A model generated the notes under the pieces. The model ran no database searches and was not told where the DNA came from. It worked only from the letters and a program-made list of their open reading frames with translations. Of a stretch of 64,000 bases of DNA, positions 52,843-60,862 are shown piece after piece. Within the stretch, counting starts at the first letter, position 1; each line of letters begins with the position of its first letter. The position numbers and the translations under genes were made by a program. Source of the stretch: Arcicella rosea (GTDB lineage: Bacteria > Bacteroidota > Bacteroidia > Cytophagales > Spirosomataceae); the NCBI RefSeq assembly GCF_014204325.1, contig NZ_JACHKT010000002.1:238765-302764 (forward strand), given 5' to 3'.

Positions 52843-54018
52843 CTACAACAATTCATAAATACCAGCTACGCCTTGGCCGCCACCAACACAAGCCGATACC
52901 ATGCCGTATTTTTGATTTCTACGACGCATTTCATTAAATAATTGTATCGAAAGTTTTGCTCCAGAACAGCCCAGTGGATGTCCTAAAGCAATTGCTCCAC
53001 CATTTACATTTATTTTTGAACGATCTAAATCTAATTCTTTGATTACTGCCAACGACTGTGCCGCAAAAGCTTCGTTCAGTTCTATTTGGTCGATTTCGTT
53101 GATACTTAATCCTGCTCTTTTCAGTGCCAGAGGTATAGCAGCAACTGGGCCAATACCCATAATACGAGGCTCAACGCCAGCCGTAGTATATGTCACCATA
53201 CGGGCAATCGGTTCAAGATTTAATTCTTTTACCATCGCTTCCGACATTACCATTACAAAAGCTGCACCATCTGAAGTTTGGGAAGAATTCCCTGCCGTTA
53301 CTGTTCCACCTGCGGCAAAAACAGGTTTTAGACTCGATAAAGCCTCCATACTTGTACCAGCTCTTGGCCCTTCGTCGGTATCAACTACGTACTCACGGTT
53401 TTTCTTTTTACCAGTATTGGCATCAAAATAAGTTTCCTTCACCGTAATCGGTACGATTTCATCTTTGAATAAGCCATTCGCTTGAGCAGCCAAAGCTTTA
53501 GTATGAGATGCTACTGAAAATTCATCTTGCTCTTCACGAGAAATTTTGAATTGTTCACGTACTTGTTCGGCTGTTAAACCCATCCCGATATAATAATCTG
53601 GATGTTTTTGAGCAATTTCAAAATTCAATGCCATTTTGTAGCCCGTTGTGGGTACTAATGACATAGATTCTGCTCCGCCAGCAATGATACAATCTGCTAA
53701 ACCCGAATGAATTTTAGCCGAAGCCAAAGCGATAGCTTCTAAACCTGAACCACAATAACGGTTGATAGTAAAACCGGGTACATTTTGTGGTAAAGACAAA
53801 AGGGCAATATAGCGAGCAATTTGCATCCCTTGCTCTGCTTCTGGAACGGCGTTTCCTACAATTAAATCATCTACACGAGTAGGGTCTAAAGCAGGTACTT
53901 GTGCCACCAAATGTTTGATAACTTCCGCTGCCAAATCATCGGGTCTTGTAAAACGGAAAACACCTCTTGGGGCTTTTCCAACAGCGGTACGATAGCCCGC
54001 TACGATATATGCGTTCAT
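52843..54018 (-). CDS. fadA: acetyl-CoA C-acyltransferase (thiolase)
   Basis: The 391-residue thiolase has its acyl-carrying Cys in INRYCGSGLEAI, then GGAESMS, NEAFAAQ, the His of GGAIALGHPLGCSGAK and the second Cys in SACVGGGQG. It cleaves 3-ketoacyl-CoA in beta-oxidation or runs in reverse in synthesis. The dehydrogenase/hydratase gene lies upstream on the same strand with a hairpin repeat between, so the two form the usual beta-oxidation pair. Confidence 0.93.
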   Translation of the reverse strand: MNAYIVAGYRTAVGKAPRGVFRFTRPDDLAAEVIKHLVAQVPALDPTRVDDLIVGNAVPEAEQGMQIARYIALLSLPQNVPGFTINRYCGSGLEAIALASAKIHSGLADCIIAGGAESMSLVPTTGYKMALNFEIAQKHPDYYIGMGLTAEQVREQFKISREEQDEFSVASHTKALAAQANGLFKDEIVPITVKETYFDANTGKKKNREYVVDTDEGPRAGTSMEALSSLKPVFAAGGTVTAGNSSQTSDGAAFVMVMSEAMVKELNLEPIARMVTYTTAGVEPRIMGIGPVAAIPLALKRAGLSINEIDQIELNEAFAAQSLAVIKELDLDRSKINVNGGAIALGHPLGCSGAKLSIQLFNEMRRRNQKYGMVSACVGGGQGVAGIYELL

Positions 54019-54038
54019 GTTAATTTCTTTTTAAAATT

Positions 54039-54165
54039 GCTTTCGGCTTTCGGCAGTGAGCTTTCGGCTTATGCAGTTGATAATAATTTGGTTTATGAGC
54101 ATTTGTCTAAAACAAACTCTTGTCGATTTTAAAGCTGAAAGCTGATTACCGATAGCCGATTTCCA
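54039..54165. repeat. TTTCGG-word hairpin between the thiolase and dehydrogenase/hydratase genes
   Basis: The left arm (54039-54076) has GCTTTCGGCTTTCGGCAG and GAGCTTTCGGC. The right arm (54131-54165) has AAAGCTGAAAGCTG and CCGATAGCCGATTTCC. The arms are separated by about 55 nt. Confidence 0.6.
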
Positions 54166-54168
54166 AGA

Positions 54169-56568
54169 TTAATTTCTCAACGGTTTTCCGCCATTTAATA
54201 AACTTTGAATACGCTCTAAAGTCTTTTTCTCTGCTGAAAGCGAAAGGAAAGCTTCACGTTCTAAGTCTAATAAGTACTGTTCTGAAACCAATTGTGGGTA
54301 ACTCAAATCTCCTCCAGAAATTACGTAAGCTAATTTCTCGGCAATCTTGGCATCATGTTCTGAAATGTATCTACCCATTTTCATTCCTTGAATACCTGCT
54401 TTGAAAAGAGCAATACCAGCTTTGCCTTGCACCTTAATATCAGTACGCTTTTTAGGCTGAGTATAACCTGCTTCGGCTAATTCGATGGCAGCTTGTTTGG
54501 CATCTGCAATCAAGCGAGAGCGATTCAAAACAATTTCATCACCACGACGCAAGTAATTCATTTCAAAAGCTTCTTGTGCCGAAGTACTTACTTTTGCCAT
54601 CGCAATATTCATAAAGGCATTTTGCAAAGTATTCAATTCTGGGTCGCCATTTTTGTATAAATCAGAGCAACGCAAAGCCATTTCTTTTGTTCCGCCTCCA
54701 GCAGGAATCAAACCAACACCAACTTCTACCAAACCCATATAAGTTTCAGCACCAGCCACTACTCTATCAGCATGAAGGTTGATTTCACAACCACCACCCA
54801 AAGCCAAAGAATGCGGAGCAACCACCACAGGAATCGAAGAGTATCGTACTCGCATCATCGTTTGTTGGAACTGAGCAATCATCATGTTGATTTCATCATA
54901 CTCTTGTTCAATCGCAAACATGAATAACATCGCCAAATTTGCCCCAGCCGAAAATGCTTCTGTACTGTCATTTCCGATAACCAAACCACGGAAGTCTTTT
55001 TCTGCCAAAGCAATTGATTTCTGAATGCCTTCAATTACGCCAGCACCCATTGTATTCATTTTTGAACGGAATTCTAAACCCAGAATACCATCTCCCAAAT
55101 CATACACATTACTTTCAGCATTTTTCCAGACGATATTATTAGAAAGATTTTCTAAAATAATAAAGGATTCCGTTCCCGGAATTACTTTATAAGATTTCGT
55201 CGGTATATCATAATACAAGCGTTTGCCACCTTCTCTTTTATAGAAAGTTTTTGCTCCCGAAGCTAACATTTCATGCACCCAATCTGCTGATTTCATGCCT
55301 TCGTTTTGCATCAGTTCAAGCCCTTTTTCTACGCCGATGGCATCCCAAGTTTCAAACAAACCAATTTCCCAACCGAAACCTGCACAAATGGCGGCATCAA
55401 TTCGGTATAATTCATCTGAAATTTCTGGAATACGTTTCGTTACATAGCTAAAACCATCTAAAATTGTTTTTCTGTAAAATTCGCCTGCTTTGCCTTTGTC
55501 GGCTAATAAAACCGCAAAGCGGTCTTTCAAAGCCAAAGTTTTAGTTAATTCAAAAACTGGGAATTTTACTTTCTGTGAAGGTTCATATTCAAAAGTTTTG
55601 AGATTCAAGGCTAAAATTTCAGATTTACCACTTGCTCCTTTGATTTTCTTGTAAAAACCTTGACCAGTTTTATCGCCCAACCATTTATTTTCTTGGAGTT
55701 TCTTCACCATTGCTGGTAAAACAAAAGTCTCCTTAGCGTCATCGTCGGTTAAGCCTGCGTATAAATTATTTGAAACGTTGATAGTGGTATCTAAACCCAC
55801 AACGTCAGACAAACGGAAAGTACCAGATTTCGGGCGACCAACCACTACGGAAGTAAGTTTATCAACTTCTTCTACAGTCAGCCCCATTTCTTCAACTACT
55901 TGCATGGTTTTCATCATCGAGTACACACCCACACGATTGGCGATGAAAGCGGGAGTATCTTTACACAAAACGGTAGTTTTACCCAGAAAACGGTCGCCGT
56001 AGTGCATCAAGAAATCAATTACCAAAGCATCAGTAGCAGGCGTTGGAATGATTTCCAACAATTTCAGGTAACGAGGAGGATTGAAAAAGTGTGTTCCGCA
56101 GAAATGTTTTCGGAAATCATCCGAACGTCCTTCTGCCATCAAGTGAATCGGAATTCCCGAAGTATTAGAAGTAATCAAAGTACCTGCTTTGCGAAAAGCA
56201 TCTACTTTTTCATACAAAGATTTTTTAATCGCTAAATTTTCAACAATTACTTCAATCACCCAGTCGTACTGATTGATTTCCGAAAGGTTATCATCAAAGT
56301 TTCCTAACTTAATTCGGTTGGCAAAAGAGGCGGAATATAATGCCGCAGGATTAGCTTTTAAAGTTTGTTGAAAGGCTGTATTTACGATGCGATTTCGTAC
56401 AGCAGGATGTTGAATACTCAGCCCTTTAGCTTTTTCAGCATCGTTGGGTTCTTTCGGAACAATATCCAAAAGCATGACCTCAACGCCAATATTAGCAAAA
56501 TGGCAAGCAATACGGCTTCCCATAATCCCAGAGCCAAGTACGGCTACTTTTCTAATTGAACGGTTCAT
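54169..56568 (-). CDS. 3-hydroxyacyl-CoA dehydrogenase/enoyl-CoA hydratase fusion
   Basis: From the ATG at 56568 the protein has 799 residues; an upstream in-frame start would add 36 residues of low-complexity text. The N-terminal NAD-binding domain starts VAVLGSGIMGSRIACHFA and is followed by the two dehydrogenase helical domains (FFNPPRYLKLLEIIP, RVGVYSMMKTMQVVEEMG). The hydratase domain is C-terminal (ALGGGCEINLHADRVVAGAE, GVGLIPAGGGTKEMALR). The domain order is the reverse of E. coli FadB, as is usual for this Bacteroidota protein. It performs the hydration and oxidation steps before the thiolase. Confidence 0.93.
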   Translation of the reverse strand: MNRSIRKVAVLGSGIMGSRIACHFANIGVEVMLLDIVPKEPNDAEKAKGLSIQHPAVRNRIVNTAFQQTLKANPAALYSASFANRIKLGNFDDNLSEINQYDWVIEVIVENLAIKKSLYEKVDAFRKAGTLITSNTSGIPIHLMAEGRSDDFRKHFCGTHFFNPPRYLKLLEIIPTPATDALVIDFLMHYGDRFLGKTTVLCKDTPAFIANRVGVYSMMKTMQVVEEMGLTVEEVDKLTSVVVGRPKSGTFRLSDVVGLDTTINVSNNLYAGLTDDDAKETFVLPAMVKKLQENKWLGDKTGQGFYKKIKGASGKSEILALNLKTFEYEPSQKVKFPVFELTKTLALKDRFAVLLADKGKAGEFYRKTILDGFSYVTKRIPEISDELYRIDAAICAGFGWEIGLFETWDAIGVEKGLELMQNEGMKSADWVHEMLASGAKTFYKREGGKRLYYDIPTKSYKVIPGTESFIILENLSNNIVWKNAESNVYDLGDGILGLEFRSKMNTMGAGVIEGIQKSIALAEKDFRGLVIGNDSTEAFSAGANLAMLFMFAIEQEYDEINMMIAQFQQTMMRVRYSSIPVVVAPHSLALGGGCEINLHADRVVAGAETYMGLVEVGVGLIPAGGGTKEMALRCSDLYKNGDPELNTLQNAFMNIAMAKVSTSAQEAFEMNYLRRGDEIVLNRSRLIADAKQAAIELAEAGYTQPKKRTDIKVQGKAGIALFKAGIQGMKMGRYISEHDAKIAEKLAYVISGGDLSYPQLVSEQYLLDLEREAFLSLSAEKKTLERIQSLLNGGKPLRN

Positions 56569-56662
56569 GTTGTTTGTTTTATAAAAAATATAAGTAAAGT
56601 TAAATAAAAATAAATTTGTTATGCAAGCATACCATTTATTTATTTCAATCTTTTCTAAAACA

Positions 56663-56689
56663 AAAATCCCCACCAATGGTAGGGATTTT
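56663..56689 (-). terminator. terminator after the GNAT gene
   Basis: AAAATCCC (56663-56670) pairs with GGGATTTT (56682-56689), and ACC/GGT extends the stem after one mismatch. It lies between the GNAT gene and the dehydrogenase/hydratase start on the minus strand. Confidence 0.65.
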
Positions 56690-56763
56690 ATGTATTAACC
56701 TTTTCTAAAAATTCACACGAAAAGTGTAAATGCCTTTGATACTCTATTTTATGAAACGAGTAT

Positions 56764-57294
56764 TTATACTTGAATTATCTTCAACTCTTTAGTCATCAAA
56801 TAATCTGTTTGCTCTTCATCGCCTAACACAAAAATGTGCGTTCCATTTATTTCAAAACCCCAGCTTTTATAAAAGTTCAGTGCTTTTAAATTATACTCCC
56901 ATACACCCAACCAGAGCAGGTCACAGCCGACAGCCTTTGTTTTTTCAATACACTGTTCAAGTAAATATGCACCCAGTTTTTTTCCATGAAATGCCTTTTT
57001 TACATAGATACGCTCAAGCTCAAGGGTATTTCTGTCTGAAAACTCTGCTTTGTTTACTCTTAGTTTAGCATAACCTACTACTTCTAGCTCAAATTCAACC
57101 ATCAAGAAAATTGTACCTTTTGTTTGAATCTCACTTAACACTTGTTCTTGATTAAAGTGTTTAGAAAGATAAGCTTGCAGGTTTTCAGGAGTATTTTGAT
57201 GCCCGTAAGTTTCAATAAAAGTTTGTTCACCAATCTGGCAGAGTACTGCTAAATCCGTATTCGTTGCTTCTTTAATTTGAGGGTTATTACTCAT
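56764..57294 (-). CDS. GNAT-family N-acetyltransferase
   Basis: The 176-residue protein has the GNAT fold: ATNTDLAVLCQIGEQTF, the beta-strand LELERIYVKKAFHGKKLGAYL with the acetyl-CoA-binding R/Q-x-x-G-x-G/A-like loop (FHGKKLGA), and WEYNLKALNFYKSWGFE near the end. It moves an acetyl group to an unknown amine, possibly a polyamine or a small antibiotic. It stands alone. Confidence 0.85.
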   Translation of the reverse strand: MSNNPQIKEATNTDLAVLCQIGEQTFIETYGHQNTPENLQAYLSKHFNQEQVLSEIQTKGTIFLMVEFELEVVGYAKLRVNKAEFSDRNTLELERIYVKKAFHGKKLGAYLLEQCIEKTKAVGCDLLWLGVWEYNLKALNFYKSWGFEINGTHIFVLGDEEQTDYLMTKELKIIQV

Positions 57295-57452
57295 AAGAAC
57301 GAGCTTTTTAAACGTATATTATTCTTCTTTACAAATAAACCATTTTCTATTTATAATAAAAAATGCTTAATTTATATCAACTTATGCTTTTTAGGCATAA
57401 ATAGAAAAAACGGCACTTATCCATTTACTTTTTGATTTTAACATAATTAACG

Positions 57453-58355
57453 ATGGATTTTAGACAGTTAACTTATTTTATGGGAGTTGCTTCTGAGCTT
57501 CATTTTTCAAAAGCGTCAGAAAAAATGTTTATTGCCCAGCCAGCCTTGAGCAGGCAAATACAGCAATTAGAAAAAGAATTAGGTGTTTTATTGTTTGAAC
57601 GTGATAAACGAAATGTAAAACTTACGCCAGCGGGAGAGTATTTGAGTAATGAAGCACAAAAAATACTCTCGCAATTGGATCATATCAAACACAGAACGCA
57701 ATTGATTCATAACGGAGAGGAGGGAGAAATTAGAATTGGACATCCCGGTTCGGCGATTTACTCGGTTATTCCGCCACTTTTATCGGCTTTGAAATTATTT
57801 TTCCCGAACATTAAAACCAATTTATCTGAAATGCTTGATAGTTCTGTGATTGAAGCATTGAAGAAGCATGAAATTGACGTTGCTTTTATTCGGGAACTCC
57901 ATCCCGATAAGTATCTTACTTCAAAAGTTGTTTTTAGAGAACCTTTTGCTTTAATTTTACCTGAAAGCCATGCAATCAACGAAAATAACTTTGAAAGTTT
58001 GGCACAAGTAAAAAACGATAATTTTATTTTACCGCCTCGAAATTCAAGCTCGGTATATCATGATTTACTTTTGAGGATTTGTGAGCGAGAAGGATTTTTA
58101 CCCAATGTTGTGCATGAATCAAATTATGGGGCTACGATTTTGAAATTGGTTGAACACAATTTGGGAGTTTCAGTCATGCCAATTTCATATAAATTTAGTT
58201 CGGCGATAAAAGTGAAATTTATCGAAATAAAAAACGTTCCAGAACGAACGAATCTGTCAATCATCTGGCGAAAAGATGATACCAATCCTGTTTTAAAGCA
58301 TTTCCTGAAAGTATCAGATTCCTTGGATTTTAGTGATGGACACTTGTTAAAATAA
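57453..58355 (+). CDS. LysR-family transcriptional regulator
   Basis: The 300-residue protein has an N-terminal winged helix-turn-helix (MDFRQLTYFMGVASELHFSK, PALSRQIQQLEKELGVLLF) and a C-terminal periplasmic-binding-protein-like effector domain (~90-300). It likely controls a nearby or divergent gene, but no palindromic LysR box stands out. An Lrp-family gene starts 17 bp after it, so the two are probably co-transcribed. Confidence 0.92.
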   Translation: MDFRQLTYFMGVASELHFSKASEKMFIAQPALSRQIQQLEKELGVLLFERDKRNVKLTPAGEYLSNEAQKILSQLDHIKHRTQLIHNGEEGEIRIGHPGSAIYSVIPPLLSALKLFFPNIKTNLSEMLDSSVIEALKKHEIDVAFIRELHPDKYLTSKVVFREPFALILPESHAINENNFESLAQVKNDNFILPPRNSSSVYHDLLLRICEREGFLPNVVHESNYGATILKLVEHNLGVSVMPISYKFSSAIKVKFIEIKNVPERTNLSIIWRKDDTNPVLKHFLKVSDSLDFSDGHLLK

Positions 58356-58372
58356 CATTTAATTTTCCGATT

Positions 58373-58846
58373 ATGGCAGCTTTAGATAATATCGATTTAC
58401 AAATATTACAGTTCTTGCAAGCAAATGCTTTGATGACAAACAAGGAAATTGCTTCAAGATTGAACCTCACGACTACGCCCATTCATGAAAGAATAAAACG
58501 TTTGGAAAATGAAGGCGTAATTGAAAAATATACAGCCATTCTGAATAAATCTAAATTAGGGAAAAGTCTAGTAGTTTTGGTAGATGTAACGCTGAAAGAA
58601 CATGCTGCAAGTTTTTTGGAGCAATTTGAGAAAGACGTTTTACTCTTGCCCGAAGTGGTAGAATGTTATTGTATTTCGGGTGGTTCCGATTTTCTTTTAA
58701 AAGTATTGGTGAAAGATATGGATGAATATCGCCATTTTATTTTACATAAATTAGCGACACTCTCGAATATTGGAAATGCTCAAAGCAGATTTGTAGTCAA
58801 CGAAATAAAAAGCCAAACGCCTGTGCCGATTAATCTTGTTCAGTGA
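58373..58846 (+). CDS. Lrp/AsnC-family transcriptional regulator
   Basis: The 157-residue protein has an N-terminal HTH (NIDLQILQFLQANALMTNKE, LTTTPIHERIKRLENEGVIE) and a RAM/effector domain (ECYCISGGSDFLLKVLVKDM). Lrp-type regulators respond to amino acids. The stop codon lies inside a GTGA-word hairpin repeat. Confidence 0.93.
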   Translation: MAALDNIDLQILQFLQANALMTNKEIASRLNLTTTPIHERIKRLENEGVIEKYTAILNKSKLGKSLVVLVDVTLKEHAASFLEQFEKDVLLLPEVVECYCISGGSDFLLKVLVKDMDEYRHFILHKLATLSNIGNAQSRFVVNEIKSQTPVPINLVQ

Positions 58847-58926
58847 TTAGTTGTGAATGAGTGAGTTGTGAATTTTGGTTTCCTAAAGAAAGTCAATCAC
58901 TAAATCACAATTCACTCATTCACAAA
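58841..58926. repeat. GTGA-word hairpin filling the gap between convergent Lrp and MlaD-like genes
   Basis: The left arm (58841-58878) repeats CAGTGATTAGTTGTGAATG and GAGTTGTGAA. The right arm (58890-58926) carries TCACTAAATCACAATTCACT and CATTCACAAAC. The left arm contains the stop codon of the Lrp gene; the right arm starts directly after the stop of the other. Confidence 0.65.
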
Positions 58927-59886
58927 CTATTTCACCGCAGGTGGTGGTGTTTTTTTGCCTCCAAATACAGAAATGTTTACATAACGTTTTGGAGCTAATC
59001 TGAAGTCAATTAGAAGTTTGTCTAAATCAGCCACTGAACGATTAAGATTTGTATAAAGTGAATCATCTTTCAATAATTTACCCATTGAACCTTGTCCTTT
59101 TTCAATGCCTAACATAATGCGTTGCAGTCCTTCTAAAGATTTTTGTGTGGTAGCTACTGCTTCACTAATTTTCAAAGCATTTAGCGAATCCGCCATCGTG
59201 TTAAATTTGCCAATCAATGGTTTTAAGCTTTTTTCTGTTTCAATTAAATTGCTAGAAAGGGATTTCATATTGGCAGAAATTCCAGCTAAATTATTTCTAT
59301 TTTCGTTGATGGTCGCATTCAAAGAAGAAGTTAAAACACCAACCGAACGGTCTGAATTTTTCACAAAACCATTTACTACAATACCTGTATTTTCAAAGCT
59401 TTTAGCAACAACACGAAGTGATTTTGTTAAAGAATCAAGGTTTTGAATCAATGGAAGAGCTTTTTCTTTTAATAAATCGGTTACGCCAGTTTCAGACGAA
59501 GCGATTAGGTTTCCACCTTCTGCAATAAATTTTCCTGAAAGTCTTCCCATCTCAATTCTGATGAGCTTTCCGCCCAATAATCCATCAGAAGCCAATACAG
59601 CTTTAGTTCCTTCAGGTAATTGTAAATCTTTACGGATACTGAGAACTACTTTTACTTGATTGTTTTCGCCTTTTATTAACTCTACTGCTTTTACTTGTCC
59701 AATTTTCATGCCGCTTAATGAAACTTGATTAGCGGCAGTTAGTCCTTGTACGTCTTTGTAGATTACTACATATTTGTTTTCTTGGGTAAAGAAATCTTGT
59801 CCTTTTAAAAAATTGAATCCTAGGTATAAAATTACAAAGGTTGTAAGGGCAAGTATTCCTATTTTGGTTTCTTTAGAGATGTTCAT
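58927..59886 (-). CDS. MlaD/MCE-family lipid-transport protein
   Basis: The 319-residue protein has one N-terminal membrane anchor (IGILALTTFVILYLGFNFL) and an MCE domain (VVIYKDVQGLTAANQVSLSGMKIGQV, LRKDLQLPEGTKAVLASDGLLGGKLIRI). A long coiled-coil region follows (~140-290). It should be anchored in the inner membrane and form part of a phospholipid-shuttling complex between the membranes. It lies 74 bp downstream of the amidase gene on the same strand, next to lptD. Confidence 0.88.
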   Translation of the reverse strand: MNISKETKIGILALTTFVILYLGFNFLKGQDFFTQENKYVVIYKDVQGLTAANQVSLSGMKIGQVKAVELIKGENNQVKVVLSIRKDLQLPEGTKAVLASDGLLGGKLIRIEMGRLSGKFIAEGGNLIASSETGVTDLLKEKALPLIQNLDSLTKSLRVVAKSFENTGIVVNGFVKNSDRSVGVLTSSLNATINENRNNLAGISANMKSLSSNLIETEKSLKPLIGKFNTMADSLNALKISEAVATTQKSLEGLQRIMLGIEKGQGSMGKLLKDDSLYTNLNRSVADLDKLLIDFRLAPKRYVNISVFGGKKTPPPAVK

Positions 59887-59960
59887 GTGTTGATTATTGA
59901 AGTTTTAGCAATTGACTAATCGGAATGAATATGATTTTTTGCTAGCAACAATCAATTATT

Positions 59961-60773
59961 CTAATTTTCAATTTCTTCTTTATATGATTTGAATGCTCTG
60001 AAAATAGCGTCTGCCACATCACGTTGACCTGACTGAGAGGCTAAATATTGTTCTTCGTTTTTATTCGTTAAAAAACCAGCTTCTACCAAAACACTTGGCA
60101 TTGCGGTTTCCCAAAGTACTAAAAAACCAGCTTGTTTTACACCGTAGCTATGTCTATCAGTTTTTTGTTTGAATTGTTTTTCAATTTTTTGTGCCAATTT
60201 AAGGCTATTCATCATAAAGGCACTTTGGTAATTTGCCATCATGATATGGCCCAAAGGTGAATTCGGATTAAAGCCATTATAGTTTTTTTCATAATTGGCT
60301 TCTTGCAAAATTACGGAGTTTTCTCGCTTTGCCACATCAAGGTTGCTACTTGTTTTATGTAACCCCATTGTGTAGGTCTCAGTTCCTGCAAGTTTAGAGG
60401 AATGATGTGCATTGCAATGTACCGAAATAAATAAATCTGCTTTGTTACGATTAGCAATGGCAGAACGTTCGTGCAAATCTACAAAGACATTTTTGGTACG
60501 AGTATAGAGTACTCTTACTTCTGGATATTCATCTTTGATTTTTTCACCAAGTTCTAAAACAATTTTTAGGGCTATTTTAGATTCGTCATTGCTGACACCG
60601 TGACAACCGGGGTCTTTTCCGCCATGACCAGCATCCAATACAACGGTTCTTACTCTAGTCTGCAACAAAACAGGCAGTTTTGCAGATTCTTCAACAAGTG
60701 AATATTGAGAAGTAAAACCACTGAGCGAGCAAATCCAAGTGATTATTAAAAAACCTTTAACAAACTTTAACAT
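59961..60773 (-). CDS. N-acetylmuramoyl-L-alanine amidase (amidase_3)
   Basis: The 270-residue protein has an N-terminal signal sequence and the zinc ligands His50 (LDAGHGGKDPG), Glu64 (SNDESKIA) and His119 (SVHCNAH), and the catalytic Glu in LVEAGFLTN. It cuts the bond between MurNAc and the stem peptide in the periplasm during cell separation and wall turnover. It is divergent from lptD with an 89-bp gap and leads into the MlaD-like gene. Confidence 0.94.
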   Translation of the reverse strand: MLKFVKGFLIITWICSLSGFTSQYSLVEESAKLPVLLQTRVRTVVLDAGHGGKDPGCHGVSNDESKIALKIVLELGEKIKDEYPEVRVLYTRTKNVFVDLHERSAIANRNKADLFISVHCNAHHSSKLAGTETYTMGLHKTSSNLDVAKRENSVILQEANYEKNYNGFNPNSPLGHIMMANYQSAFMMNSLKLAQKIEKQFKQKTDRHSYGVKQAGFLVLWETAMPSVLVEAGFLTNKNEEQYLASQSGQRDVADAIFRAFKSYKEEIEN

Positions 60774-60862
60774 TATTTTCGGGTTGGTTCGCTATGTTCA
60801 ACAAGTAATGAAGTATTTTTGTGCGTTGTTTAATAAAAGACAAATATAAATTTTAAAGACTT

